A program made the translations under genes and the position numbers. From Variovorax sp. 54 (lineage in GTDB: Bacteria; Pseudomonadota; Gammaproteobacteria; Burkholderiales; Burkholderiaceae_C): DNA of 64,000 bases. The stretch lies in the NCBI RefSeq assembly GCF_002754375.1, contig NZ_PEFF01000001.1, forward strand, positions 4,667,501 to 4,731,500. Reading direction: 5' to 3'. The notes beneath the pieces are model-generated. The model was not told the origin of the DNA, searched no databases, and saw only the letters and a list, made by a program, of their open reading frames with translations. Positions 46,101 through 53,229 of the stretch are shown one piece after another; position 1 is the stretch's first letter; each line of letters starts with the position of its first letter.

Positions 46101-46154
46101 GCCCGCCGCGAGCGTGCCGGCGGCCAGTAGCAATGTCGGAATGAAACGGTTCAC
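40167..46154 (-). CDS. Bacterial alpha-2-macroglobulin family protein
   Basis: A 1995-residue periplasmic protease-trap protein, starting at GTG 46154 behind a GGAG Shine-Dalgarno and a cleavable signal peptide ending GPGHA, with no lipobox (unlike E. coli YfhM). It has multiple MG beta-sandwich domains in the N-terminal half, a bait/A2M_N_2-type region, the A2M domain around residues 1285-1375, and a thioester domain with Cys1501 in SCLEQKTSKSVGLRD. The CLEQ motif is the thioester-forming set used by bacterial A2Ms to link proteases covalently. The bait region carries several Lys/Arg and hydrophobic stretches. A YfaS-like macroglobulin without thioester is excluded by CLEQ. It is divergent from OpgC. 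Confidence 0.95.
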   Translation of the reverse strand: MNRFIPTLLLAAGTLAAGPGHALQITSLTPQGEVARVRQVVAKFDQAAINFGDPKAPAPLTVSCSDAQAGKGTGRWTDAKAWVYDFENDLPPGVRCSVTRIPTFKPAGGGELTGPERYQFNSGGPFVRNQLPSTYERIDEQQMFLLELNGAATLESVRQNVWCAADGVGERIPAKLLEGEARTGLLKAFHREKEATKDPLRFITMQCNRTLTPGAKVQVVYGKGVATPSGVANATERRFDYQVREPFAVSFSCERENAQAACLPLRPMQLQFNAPVTRKVASQIELKGDGKTIKAKLENDGGTQNDDDVVNSASFGPPLAESAQFSIELPSGFQDASGRPLGTPGSFPLKVATGAMPPLAKFAASPFGVIERLAEPDTPAMMPVTVRRVEPQLMVQALTPGKVSDLNPKTDAEIIAWYRKVRRYDSYSVSRDTARRDVKGALPPVIDKNERSHVQTRMLSLLGGQPGVKALDMPKAESSDPRPFEVIGIPLTPGFHVLEIASQKLGEALLDERYNAGRTMYVRTTALATNLAVHFKLGRENSMAWVTTLDKGKVVAGAEVRVSSCDGKAVATGTTDASGIVMLNGVSPDAPSCNGPNEYETSAWFVSARAKDDKGVEDLAFTWSDWQRGIEPWRFNVPTSLDVRPDGIAHTIFDRTLLRAGETVSMKSLLRTQTSKGFGLPADRPDTLVVTHMGSGQRFTQPLAWRKTATGGLSAENSFAIPPAAKLGVYQVELRSGDGTSDEGINRTFSTGMFRVEEFRLPVLEGRIAPTEKKPLVAATSVPTDVQINYVAGGGAANLPVRVSAMVRGKGLSFSDYDAFSFNPPRAQGDGSEAATAADTSAGEEDLNSVNDTRVIADKLPLTLNKDGAGKVTIDKVPKVKAARELLLEATYADPNGEVQTIRSTQTLWPASVIAGIKTEGWVSTSQKLKFQALALDLTGKPQAGVTLNVRAVARITTTSRKRMVGGFYTYDNKTETKDIGTVCSGKSDSRGLLLCESELKEAGEVELVASATDSEGRSASAVSSVYVTKQGELWFGGEDNDRIDVLPEKKSYQPGEVAKFQVRSPFRFATALVAVEREGIIETHVVQLDGKDPTVSLQVKPEWGPNAYISVLALRGRLREVPWYSFFTWGFKAPREWWTAFWYEGKEYVAPTAMVDLSKPAYRLGMAEIRVGTRAHQLDVTVTSDKPSYPIRSKAQVTITAKLPDGKPAAGAEVALAAVDQALLELMPNDSWNLLNAMLQRRSWGVSTSTAQMEIVGRRHYGRKAVPAGGGGGKGQTRELLDTLLVWNPKIVLDANGQAVVTVPLNDALTTFKIVAVADAGTSLFGTGQASIQATQDLQIISGLPPLVREDDQFRAQITLRNTTQKPMKVEATPRATLLTLETQTVDIPAGESREVAWNVTAPAQLAQTRAEAILWEIEAKDTVGGARDALKVRQRLVPAVPLTVQQATLVQIDGPFTLDVAPPADALPGRGGLKMSVQPRLAEGLPGVRDWFANYPFSCLEQKTSKSVGLRDAKMWQGVLATLPTYLDSDGLANYFPPRDGEANRGSDILTSYLLAATHEAAQLNPAFALADDARAPMESGLIAFVEGRVTRDFWSPRKDLDVRKLAALEALSRYGKAKGSMLGSITIAPNQWPTSAVIDWLNILKRVNDVPQRQQRLDEANNVLKARLSYQGTKLIFSTEQDDYWWWLMTNGDVNTARLLLTVMEDPAWKDDIGKLANGFIGRQQNGAWHTTTANLWGGLALEKFSKVFESNPVTGVTAATLGAAKAQIDWSKVERVKASDPSGAPNQTTMFGAPASPGNLRNNTMFLPWAASPSGAPARDTLLLTQQGTGKPWLTLQSLAAVQLKAPFAAGYALKKTITPVEQAVAGKYTRGDVLRVNIEVNASTDMTWVVISDPIPGGATILGSGLGRDSEIAAQGEKRSGSLPAFEERSFEAFRSYYAYMAKGVMKLEYTVRLNNVGDFALPPSRVEAMYAPEMFGETPNARVKVEAAK

Positions 46155-46337
46155 GGAATTCTCCACCTTGAGGCAGCGCGCAGCGTAGCCGATTTGCATG
46201 GCGCTTCGGGAGTGCCAAGCGTCATAGGCCGCCCGTGTTTTGAGTGCGCGTTCTGTTGACGTACGCCGGTCTTCTTACAATCGCTGACGTCGTGCGTGCG
46301 CTGCGCAGACCGCCACCAAGACCTCGCCGCCGACCGA

Positions 46338-47480
46338 ATGAAACGCTACTGGGAAATAGACGCCTTGCGCGGGCTGATGCTCGTGCTGATGACCGTCACC
46401 CACCTGCCCACGCGGCTGACCGATCCGCTGGGTCAACCTTTTGGCTTCGTGTCGGCCGCCGAGGGCTTCGTCTTGCTGTCGGCCTTCGTGGCGGGGCTGG
46501 TCTACAGCCGCATCGGCCACGTGCGCGGGGTCGACTCGATGCGCCAGGCCTTCTGGCGGCGCGTGCTCAAGGTCTACCTGTGCCAGGCGGCGATCCTGCT
46601 CTTCCTGTTCACGGTGATTGCGGCGCTCGGCGTGCACATCGACCAGCCGGCGGTGAAGAACCTCGTGTCGTACTACCTGGCGGAGCCGCGCGACGGCTTC
46701 CTGTTCGGGCTGCTGCTGATCTACGAGCCGCCGCTGCTGGACATCCTGCCGATGTACATCTTCTTCATGCTCATGAGCCCTTGGGTGCTGGCTTTTGCCA
46801 TGCGCCACGGCTGGACGCTCGTGATGGTGGCCAGCGCCACGGTCTGGGCGATGGCGCAGTTCGGGCTCAGCGAATGGGTCTACGGGCTGGCCGTGCGCTA
46901 CCTCGGCATGCCGGTGCCGTTCCACGAGATGGGCGCCTTCAACACCTACGCCTGGCAGTTCCTGTGGTTTGCCGGCCTGTGCCTGGGTGCCAGCCGCAAT
47001 GCGCCCGAGGCCCGGCCGCTGCGCTTTCCGGCCTGGCTGCTGGTGCTGGCGGCGGGCATTGCGCTCTACGGCTTCTACTGGCGCCACACGGGCATCAACG
47101 GCCAGGCGCCGTACGGTGGCGATGTGGAAATGAACCTGCTGTTCGACAAGTGGCAGCTCGGCCCGCTGCGGATCGTGAACCTGGTGGCGCTGGGCATTTT
47201 GGCGGTGCGCTTCGGGCCGTGGCTCATGCGCAAGATTCCGCGCCTGCACTGGCTCGAAGCCATGGGCTCGGCCTCACTGCCGGTGTTCTGCGCGCACCTC
47301 GTGGCGGTGCTGCTGGTGCTGGCCTTCTACGGCGACAACCAGATGGCGCGGCCCTGGTGGGGCGACGGCCTGCTGCTGGCGGCAGTGTTCGCGGGGATGT
47401 ACTTCGTGGCGCGCCGCACGCGCGGCGCCGACGTGCCGCCGCCGGCGGACGATGTGCCTTCGGAGCCTGCGCCGGCGTAG
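46338..47480 (+). CDS. OpgC-domain membrane acyltransferase-like protein
   Basis: A 380-residue integral membrane protein with about ten helices. The N-terminal RYWEIDALRGLMLVLMTVTHLP is the OpgC/acyltransferase-3 opening, with Asp, Arg and the conserved His. OpgC succinylates osmoregulated periplasmic glucans in enterobacteria, and the family includes other membrane O-acyltransferases. Here no opgGH genes are adjacent, so the acceptor is unknown. ATG 46338 is chosen; frames upstream have no conserved sequence. A TACAAT at 46276-46281 could be its -10 box. Last residues are A/P-rich. Confidence 0.88.
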   Translation: MKRYWEIDALRGLMLVLMTVTHLPTRLTDPLGQPFGFVSAAEGFVLLSAFVAGLVYSRIGHVRGVDSMRQAFWRRVLKVYLCQAAILLFLFTVIAALGVHIDQPAVKNLVSYYLAEPRDGFLFGLLLIYEPPLLDILPMYIFFMLMSPWVLAFAMRHGWTLVMVASATVWAMAQFGLSEWVYGLAVRYLGMPVPFHEMGAFNTYAWQFLWFAGLCLGASRNAPEARPLRFPAWLLVLAAGIALYGFYWRHTGINGQAPYGGDVEMNLLFDKWQLGPLRIVNLVALGILAVRFGPWLMRKIPRLHWLEAMGSASLPVFCAHLVAVLLVLAFYGDNQMARPWWGDGLLLAAVFAGMYFVARRTRGADVPPPADDVPSEPAPA

Positions 47481-47528
47481 GTTGTGGCTGAGGCGCCACT
47501 CGATTTTTTTGAGAAGAGGGAGAGGGCG

Positions 47529-48341
47529 ATGATCGATTCCGTTGTTTGGAAACGTGCACTGTTGGCCTGCGTGCTGACGTGGGGCGCCGTGGCGCACTCG
47601 GCGCTGCCTGAGGCGGCGCAGCAGGAGGTGCTGCGGCGGCTGGATTGCTATGCCGTGGCGAACCCGTCGACCTGCGAAATCGCACTCGCCGACAGCGGCA
47701 CCCCGTTCGGCCGTGTGTTCCGCGGCTCGGCGCTCATGATGGGCGTGGAGGTCGATGCGGCGACCCGCGCCCGCGCGATGGAAGACCTTCGCTCGGCGGC
47801 GGCAGAAGGCTATACGCCCGCTTATGAATCCCTCGCGGTCTTCCTCGGGCGCGGTGCGGGTCGAAGCGAGAGCCTGCAGTGGCGCTGGCTGGCTGCTGAC
47901 AATGGCGACGCCGCAGCGGCGAAACAACTGAGCGGGCGTATCGGCTTCGACGGGACAGACCGCCAATCGGCAGCCGACCGGATGTTCCTGTCGTGGGTTT
48001 ACTGCCACCCCGCATCGTTCGACAGCGATGGTCCCGTGATGAGCGAATTGAACACGGCGCGCAAGGCCGCACCGGGCGCAGACCTGGCGCAGGTGATCGC
48101 CCAGGTCCACGCGAAGCGGCTCAACGAAGGCAAGGCGAAGGCCGAGAACTTCCTGGGTGGCTGCGTGGCGGGCGCCTACTACCTGGGCAGCCTGTCGCCC
48201 GACGACCAGGCCTGGGTGCGCAAGACGGTGCGTGCGCGCATGGTGCAGACGCTGAAGAACATCAAAGAGGCGGTGCGCAAGTTCCCCGACCTGGAGCTGC
48301 TCACGCTCCCCGAATACCAGGACCTGCTGCCGCCGCCCTGA
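47529..48341 (+). CDS. Hypothetical exported protein with Sel1-like helical content
   Basis: A 270-residue protein with an N-terminal signal-like stretch (about 1-25) after a GGGAGAGG Shine-Dalgarno at ATG 47529. The mature part is mostly helical and contains alanine-rich repeats (AMEDLRSAAAEGYTPAYESLAVF, WLAADNGDAAAAKQLSG) that recall Sel1/TPR repeats, though too few for a firm call. Cysteines near residues 40, 48, 158 and 199 may be paired. Its stop and the convergent GDSL-hydrolase stop touch inside TGATCA. Function unknown. Confidence 0.65.
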   Translation: MIDSVVWKRALLACVLTWGAVAHSALPEAAQQEVLRRLDCYAVANPSTCEIALADSGTPFGRVFRGSALMMGVEVDAATRARAMEDLRSAAAEGYTPAYESLAVFLGRGAGRSESLQWRWLAADNGDAAAAKQLSGRIGFDGTDRQSAADRMFLSWVYCHPASFDSDGPVMSELNTARKAAPGADLAQVIAQVHAKRLNEGKAKAENFLGGCVAGAYYLGSLSPDDQAWVRKTVRARMVQTLKNIKEAVRKFPDLELLTLPEYQDLLPPP

Positions 48342-49130
48342 TCAGGGCGCGTTCGAAGGCGAGGTCGGCACCGAAGGCGGCATCGGAAGATGCGGCGCCA
48401 CCACCGACTGCCACAGCCGGTAGCCCTCGTCCGTCAGGTGCAGCCGGTCGCCGCGGAACAGCTCGGGGCGCGGGCGGCCGTCGGCGCCGAGCATCGGCGT
48501 GTGGATGTCGATGTACTCGCTGTTGGGCAGCAGGTTCAGGTAGGCCGAGATCACGTGGTTGGTCTCGCGGATCTGCGGCATGAGCTGCTCGCGCGACGGG
48601 CTGGGCTTGACCGAGATGAAGCTGATGCGCACGTCGGGCAGCTCGGCGCGCACCGCGTTGGCAAAGCGCGCGAAGCTGTCGAGCACCTGCAGCGGCGTGC
48701 GGCCTTCGGCCAGGTCGTTGTCGCCCGCATAGAGCACCACCTGCCGGGGCTTGTAGCGCACCACGAGGTCGCGCGCGAACAGGGCGCAGTCGGCCAGCGT
48801 CGAGCCGCCGAAGCCGCGGTTGACGATGCCGCCCGGCACGCGGGAAAAGTCCTGCGAGAGGCGGGTCCACATGCGCACGGTCGAGCTGCCGACGAACACC
48901 ACGCCGCCGGGTTGCGGAAAGCGCTCCTGGTCGGCGCGCGCGAAGGCGGCCAGTTCGTTGTGCCAGCGGGCCTTGGCGGCGAGGTACGCGGGGGCGGTGT
49001 CGGCGGCCGTCGAACCGTCGGCTTCGTAGGGGAAGGCGGCGGCCGCGGTTTGAGCCTGGGCCTGGGCGGTGAAGGCGAGGGCGGCTGCGAGCAGCAGCGC
49101 CGCCGCGCGGACGGGTTTCATCGAGGGCAT
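48342..49130 (-). CDS. SGNH/GDSL hydrolase, secreted
   Basis: A 262-residue hydrolase with a signal peptide (about 1-27, ending AQAQ). SGNH blocks are clear: FVGSSTVRMW (block I, nucleophile Ser), NRGFGGSTLADC (block II Gly), LYAGDNDLAEG (block III Asn), and GDRLHLTDEGYRLWQ (block V Asp/His). Such enzymes cleave acetyl or other esters, often on cell-surface polysaccharides. It lies upstream-convergent with the hypothetical exported gene, both stops in a shared palindrome. Start could be ATG 49121 instead; ATG 49130 is the longer. Confidence 0.92.
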   Translation of the reverse strand: MPSMKPVRAAALLLAAALAFTAQAQAQTAAAAFPYEADGSTAADTAPAYLAAKARWHNELAAFARADQERFPQPGGVVFVGSSTVRMWTRLSQDFSRVPGGIVNRGFGGSTLADCALFARDLVVRYKPRQVVLYAGDNDLAEGRTPLQVLDSFARFANAVRAELPDVRISFISVKPSPSREQLMPQIRETNHVISAYLNLLPNSEYIDIHTPMLGADGRPRPELFRGDRLHLTDEGYRLWQSVVAPHLPMPPSVPTSPSNAP

Positions 49131-49164
49131 CGAACGGACAGCAGACAGGAAATTCAGGACAGGA

Positions 49165-49926
49165 TCAGAGCGTTTTTTCGATCAGCGGGCCATGGAACAG
49201 CACCGGCCCCGTCGGGCCGCCCGCGCTCGGGACGCCGCCCTTGGGCTCCAGGCTGATCGCCAGCGCCGGCACGCGCACATCGGATTCCGAGGCGGCCAGC
49301 CGCAGCGCCGGTGCATTGTCCAGCACGCCGAGCGAGCGCGGCGCGCCGCCGGGCGGCAGGGCCCACAGCTGCAGCGACTTGTCGGTGCCTTCGCGGAAGT
49401 TGCCCACGCGCTGCAGCACGAGTTGCTTCTTCTTCGGGTCGAAGGTCACGAGCATGGAGGCGGCGGCCTTGTCGTCGGACAGCACGGCCACGTACTGCAC
49501 GGCGGGCGCGTTGATCAGTTGCTCGCGCAGGTTCAGGCCCACGCCCACGGCCAGCACGGCCACGAGCGCGCCGGCCGCGGCGGCGCCGCGCCACAGCGCG
49601 AGGCTGCGCAGCCAGCCACCGGTCGATGGGGCCGTGGGCGTGGTGAGGGGCGTGGCGGCGGCGCGCTGCCGTTCGAGGGCGTGCTGCGCCTGCTCGGCGT
49701 CGATCAGGTTGCGGATGCGGGTCCAGACGGCCGGGTCGGGCGTGACCGGCTGCTGCAGCTCGGTCATGCCGGCCAACCGGCCCTGCCAGACCAGCGCGGC
49801 GGCGCGCACGGGCGCCTGGTCGCGCGCCAGGGTTTCGAAGCGGCGGCGGGCGCCGCCGCGCAGCGTGCCGAGCGCATGGCTGGCGGCCAGCAGCTCGAGA
49901 AGTTCGGGATGGGCAAGGAGGTTCAT
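49165..49926 (-). CDS. RskA-type anti-sigma factor
   Basis: A 253-residue membrane anti-sigma factor. Cytoplasmic N-terminal domain (about 1-100) LLAASHALGTLRGGARRRFETLARD, a single transmembrane helix (about 113-130, AAAAGALVAVLAVGVGL), and the RskA periplasmic domain (about 140-253) with SLQLWALPPGGAPRSLGVL. No cysteine/zinc (ZAS) motif is seen at the start. It binds and inhibits the sigma factor encoded just upstream and is probably released by regulated proteolysis, as known for RskA. The gene follows the sigma gene after 16 bp. Confidence 0.93.
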   Translation of the reverse strand: MNLLAHPELLELLAASHALGTLRGGARRRFETLARDQAPVRAAALVWQGRLAGMTELQQPVTPDPAVWTRIRNLIDAEQAQHALERQRAAATPLTTPTAPSTGGWLRSLALWRGAAAAGALVAVLAVGVGLNLREQLINAPAVQYVAVLSDDKAAASMLVTFDPKKKQLVLQRVGNFREGTDKSLQLWALPPGGAPRSLGVLDNAPALRLAASESDVRVPALAISLEPKGGVPSAGGPTGPVLFHGPLIEKTL

Positions 49927-49942
49927 GGGGCGGTCCTCGGGG

Positions 49943-50518
49943 TCAGGCGAAACGGCCCATGCAGGTGCGCAGCTTGTCGAGCCCGCGCCGGATCCAGGTC
50001 TTCACGGTGCCCAGTGGCAGCTTGAGCTGTTCGGCCAGCTCGCTGTGGCTCATCTCGCGCAGGTAGGCCAGGCTGACCACCTCGCGCTGGCGGCCCTCGA
50101 GCTGGCTCAGGCACTGGTGCAGCGCCCAGGCCTGCTCGCTCGCATCGGCCATGTCGGCCGGGTTGGGCGTGTCGGATTCGAAGGTGTCGGCCATCAGCTC
50201 GTCGAATTCCTGCGTGAGCTGGGCGCGGTCGGCGGTGCGGCGGCGCAGCAGGTCGAGCGAGCGGCTGCGCACGATGAGCCCCAGCCAGGCCAGCGGCGGA
50301 CTCAGCGAGGCGCGGTAGTCGCCGGCCACGCGCCAGACGGTGAGGAAGGACTCCTGCAACACGTCTTCGGCCCATTCGCGCTGGCGCACCACGCGCATCG
50401 CCAGGCCCATGAGGCGGGGCGAGGTGCGGTCGTACAGCTGTCGCAGGGCGGCTTCGTCGCGATGGCCGATCCGGTCGATCAGCGCCATCAGTTCGGCGTC
50501 GGGGCTGGGTGCGGTCAT
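49943..50518 (-). CDS. ECF-type RNA polymerase sigma factor (SigK-like)
   Basis: A 191-residue ECF sigma factor. Region 2: MGLAMRVVRQREWAEDVLQESFLTVWR; region 4: LSQLEGRQREVVSLAYLREMSHSELAEQLKLPLGTVKTWIRRGLDKLR (in parts). Region 2 to region 4 linkage and the RskA-type anti-sigma factor partner suggest a SigK-like group member. It likely autoregulates through the promoter TGAATCC-N16-CGTAC at 50554-50581 and activates the divergent DUF3455 gene through the mirror promoter. Start ATG 50518; in-frame ATG at 50536 is also possible. Confidence 0.95.
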   Translation of the reverse strand: MTAPSPDAELMALIDRIGHRDEAALRQLYDRTSPRLMGLAMRVVRQREWAEDVLQESFLTVWRVAGDYRASLSPPLAWLGLIVRSRSLDLLRRRTADRAQLTQEFDELMADTFESDTPNPADMADASEQAWALHQCLSQLEGRQREVVSLAYLREMSHSELAEQLKLPLGTVKTWIRRGLDKLRTCMGRFA

Positions 50519-50553
50519 CCGCGGATTGTGGGGCATCGGTGCGCATGCCCAAG

Positions 50554-50581
50554 GTACGGCCCGGCGGCGTCGGCGGATTCA
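50554..50581 (-). promoter_or_regulatory. ECF-type promoter driving the sigma/anti-sigma operon
   Basis: On the minus strand TGAATCC (50581-50575) and CGTAC (50558-50554) are 16 bp apart, in the form of ECF -35/-10 elements (TGAAcc-N16-CGTa). The predicted start of transcription lies about 29 bp upstream of ATG 50518. It is the twin of the plus-strand promoter beside it. Confidence 0.6.
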
Positions 50582-50593
50582 GCGCGACCGGTC

Positions 50594-50620
50594 TGAATCC
50601 AACGGGCGTCGGGCTGCGTA
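50594..50620 (+). promoter_or_regulatory. ECF-type promoter driving the DUF3455 gene
   Basis: TGAATCC (50594-50600) and CGTA (50617-50620, followed by C) are 16 bp apart, identical in elements and spacing to the minus-strand promoter 12 bp away. It points to ATG 50705, about 80 bp downstream. The match on both strands makes a regulon link to the adjacent sigma factor likely. Confidence 0.6.
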
Positions 50621-50704
50621 CACGAGGCAGGGGGCGTCGACATGCACAACTCCAGACGGCGGCTCTTTCTTTTTCACCACCCATCAGATACCGAGGAAAC
50701 GACC

Positions 50705-51262
50705 ATGCACATCCGCACCCTGACCGTCCTGGCTTCCACCGCAGCGGCGCTTGGCCTGGCCGCCTGTTCCGGCATGGGCGCCAAGCCCATGCCGATGTTT
50801 TCGCAGGCCAGCCTGCCCGACGCCGTGAAGGTGCCCGCCGGCCATCGCGTGGCCATGGAAACCGTGGGCGCGGGCGACATCACCTACGAATGCCGCGCCA
50901 AGGCCAACACGCCGGGCGAGCACGAGTGGGTCTTCGTCGGCCCCGACGCCAAACTGATGGACCGCGCCGGCAAGCAGGTCGGCACGTACTACGGCCCGCC
51001 CGCCACCTGGGAGAACGCCGACGGCTCGAAGGTCACGGCCACGCAGGTGGCGGTGGCGCCGAACGGCACCGGCAACATCCCCCACCAGCTGGTGAAGGCC
51101 AACCCCGCCACCGGCATGGGCGCCATGCAGGGCGTGAGCTACATCCAGCGCGTCGCCACGCAGGGCGGCGTGGCCCCGGCCGCCGCCTGTGGCGCCACGA
51201 ACATGGGCCAGAAACAGGTCGTGAAGTACCAGGCCGACTACATCTTCTACCGCGCAAGCTGA
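50705..51262 (+). CDS. DUF3455 lipoprotein
   Basis: A 185-residue lipoprotein. Signal peptide with lipobox LGLAAC (about residue 19), then the DUF3455 domain: MFSQASLPDAVKVPAGHRV, GAGDITYECRAK, GPDAKLMDRAGKQVGTYYGPPATWENADGS (in parts), and GVSYIQRVATQGGVAP. DUF3455 proteins are seen beside ECF sigma/RskA pairs in other bacteria; their role is not established, and a stress-related envelope function is plausible. GAGGAAACG precedes ATG 50705. It is divergent from the sigma gene and has a matching ECF promoter. Confidence 0.9.
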   Translation: MHIRTLTVLASTAAALGLAACSGMGAKPMPMFSQASLPDAVKVPAGHRVAMETVGAGDITYECRAKANTPGEHEWVFVGPDAKLMDRAGKQVGTYYGPPATWENADGSKVTATQVAVAPNGTGNIPHQLVKANPATGMGAMQGVSYIQRVATQGGVAPAAACGATNMGQKQVVKYQADYIFYRAS

Positions 51263-51359
51263 AGCGGTAAGAGCCCCCGTCCCGCCGCCGTTTGGAAACA
51301 TTCGGCAACGTATACTGCGCCGCAAAACGGAGCGGGACCGCGTGCGCGCGGGGGCGGGA

Positions 51360-51899
51360 ATGAAGCAAATTGCGATCGTGATCGCGCTCTGCGTGGGCGC
51401 GTGGTTCTTCTTTGTCGGCGGCCGCAAGCTCGACGAGGCGATGGTGCGCGACTACTACCAGAAGGAAGCCCACGACGTGTACGCGCGCGACGCCGACGCG
51501 CTGTGCAAGCGGCTGAGCCGCAAGGCCGTCATCGAGGGCAAGGTCACGGCGATGGGCCGCACCGTCGAGAGCAGCCAGACCCGCGACGAAGCCTGCGAGA
51601 CGATGAAGACGAACCTCGAGCTGTTTCGCACCGTCGGCGACCGCATGGGCGGCATCCTCACCATCGAGTACGACTACCACATCGACAACATCGAGGTGGC
51701 CACCGACCGCAAGAGCGCCACCGTCTCGGGCACCAGCGTGCTGAAGATGGGCGAGTCGGTGCTGCAGTACAAGAGCAATTTCACCCAGCGCCTGGAGCGC
51801 GAACTCGGCCAGATGCGCCTCGTGCATTCCAACGGCGTCACCGTGGTGCGCCTGGGCGGCGCAGGCGCGATGAGCCAGAGCGATTTCTTCCGCAAGTAG
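51360..51899 (+). CDS. Hypothetical membrane-anchored protein
   Basis: A 179-residue protein with an N-terminal signal/anchor helix (about 1-22, IAIVIALCVGAWFFFVGG) and a soluble domain with two cysteines (LCKRLSR and EACETM). The mid-part MGGILTIEYDYHIDNIEVATDRKSATVSGTSVLKMGES (in parts) looks like an NTF2-like beta-sheet domain, but no family is assigned. A TATACT (51311-51316) upstream could be a -10 box. It is followed after 28 bp by a membrane protein gene on the same strand, so a functional pair is possible. Confidence 0.65.
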   Translation: MKQIAIVIALCVGAWFFFVGGRKLDEAMVRDYYQKEAHDVYARDADALCKRLSRKAVIEGKVTAMGRTVESSQTRDEACETMKTNLELFRTVGDRMGGILTIEYDYHIDNIEVATDRKSATVSGTSVLKMGESVLQYKSNFTQRLERELGQMRLVHSNGVTVVRLGGAGAMSQSDFFRK

Positions 51900-51927
51900 C
51901 CGCCGCAGCCGCAGAACAGGCCCCGCC

Positions 51928-53229
51928 ATGATCGACCGCGACTCCCTGCCGCCGCCCCCGCCGTTCTGGCACCGCCTCAACAGCTTCTTCGCCTTTCCGT
52001 TCCAGCTGCGGCCGCTGGCCTACGGCCTGGTGCTGTCGTTCTGCAGCCTGCTGTTCGAGGCCGTGTTCTTCCTGCCCGACGCGCTGGCCTTCATCGTCAT
52101 CGAGGTTGGCATCATCCTGGCGGCCAGCCGCTACGGCTTCAAGGTCATTGCGCTGGGCGCACGCGGCATCCGCGACTCGGCCGACTTCGGGCGTGAGTCG
52201 AGCGACGAGTGGACCTACCTGCCGTGGAAGCTCTTCGCCATCTCGCTGGTGCAGACGATGCTCATCGGCTGGCTCGCCTGGTACGAGCCGGTGCTGGGCA
52301 CGGTGGGGCTGTTCATCATGTCCTTCACCTTCCCGGCGGCGGTGATCGTGCTGGTGCAGTCGGGCAGCTTCTTCCAGGCGATGAACCCCGCGCATGTGAT
52401 GGACGCGATGCGCACCATCGGCTGGCCTTACGCGCTGCTGTGCTTCTTCCTGTTCCTGCTGAGCACGGGCGCGCAGGTGGCGATCTCGATGGTGCTGCCG
52501 GTGTTCGACGGGCGCATCGTGCTGCCGATCGTCAACTTTGCGTTCATCTACTTCGGCTGGGTAATGGCGAGCCTGCTGGGTTACGTGATGTACCAGCACC
52601 ACGACGCCTTCGGCATCGACCTCGTGCCCGGCGCGGGCGCCGACGAGGGCGCGCCGGCCGACCGCCGCACGCCCGCGCAGATCGCCGCGCAGCGCACCGA
52701 CGCCGAGGTGGCGCAGTGCATCACCGACGGCGACTTGGCCGCCGCATTGGGCATTGCCTACGAGGCGCAGCGCACCGCCGACGCCGACGACCTGGCCGCG
52801 CAGCGCCGCTACCACCGCGTGCTGGCGCTCATGCCCGACAAGAAGGACACGCTGTTCGACCACGCGCGCCGCTTCATTCCGCTGCTGATGCGGCGCGACC
52901 TCACGTCGGACGCGCTGAAGGTCTTCAAGGCCTGCCGCGCGATCGACAAGACGTTCGTGCTCGACGACCCCGTCATGGTCATCGCCATGGCCCGCGCCGA
53001 ATGGCGTGGCGGCGACGCCCACGGCACGCTGGCGCTGCTGTCGGGCTTCGACAAGCGCTTCCGCGGCCACGCGGCGATCCCACAGGCCTACGAGCTGGCG
53101 GCCCGCGCGCTGGTGCAGGGGCTGGGCCGCACGGACATGGCGCAGCCGATCCTCACGACGCTCGAGGCCCGCTACCCGGAGAGCGAGCAGACGCAGGAAG
53201 TGCGCTGGTTGCTGCGGCCGGCGGTGTAG
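51928..53229 (+). CDS. Membrane protein with C-terminal TPR-like region
   Basis: A 433-residue protein with about five transmembrane helices in residues 25-235 (FCSLLFEAVFFLPDALAFI, YALLCFFLFLLSTGAQVAI, FAFIYFGWVMASLLGYVMY), resembling the DUF4013-like membrane type. The C-terminal 190 residues are helical and repeat-like (AQCITDGDLAAALGIAYEAQ, LTSDALKVFKACRAIDKTF), a TPR-type surface facing the cytoplasm. Function unknown; N-terminal PPPPPFWHR tail. It follows a small membrane-anchored protein and precedes the T6SS region. Confidence 0.7.
   Translation: MIDRDSLPPPPPFWHRLNSFFAFPFQLRPLAYGLVLSFCSLLFEAVFFLPDALAFIVIEVGIILAASRYGFKVIALGARGIRDSADFGRESSDEWTYLPWKLFAISLVQTMLIGWLAWYEPVLGTVGLFIMSFTFPAAVIVLVQSGSFFQAMNPAHVMDAMRTIGWPYALLCFFLFLLSTGAQVAISMVLPVFDGRIVLPIVNFAFIYFGWVMASLLGYVMYQHHDAFGIDLVPGAGADEGAPADRRTPAQIAAQRTDAEVAQCITDGDLAAALGIAYEAQRTADADDLAAQRRYHRVLALMPDKKDTLFDHARRFIPLLMRRDLTSDALKVFKACRAIDKTFVLDDPVMVIAMARAEWRGGDAHGTLALLSGFDKRFRGHAAIPQAYELAARALVQGLGRTDMAQPILTTLEARYPESEQTQEVRWLLRPAV

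Noticed and set aside
40956..46130. A 1724-codon open frame on the plus strand, opposite the macroglobulin gene
   Set aside because: Its translation is rich in Ala, Arg, His and Gly with no recognisable domain, as expected for the shadow of a high-GC gene, while the minus strand has a signal peptide, A2M domains and the thioester motif.
46256..46281. TTGACG ... TACAAT as a full sigma-70 promoter for the OpgC gene
   Set aside because: The spacing is only 14 bp, too short for a normal promoter; only the -10-like TACAAT is mentioned in the gene entry.
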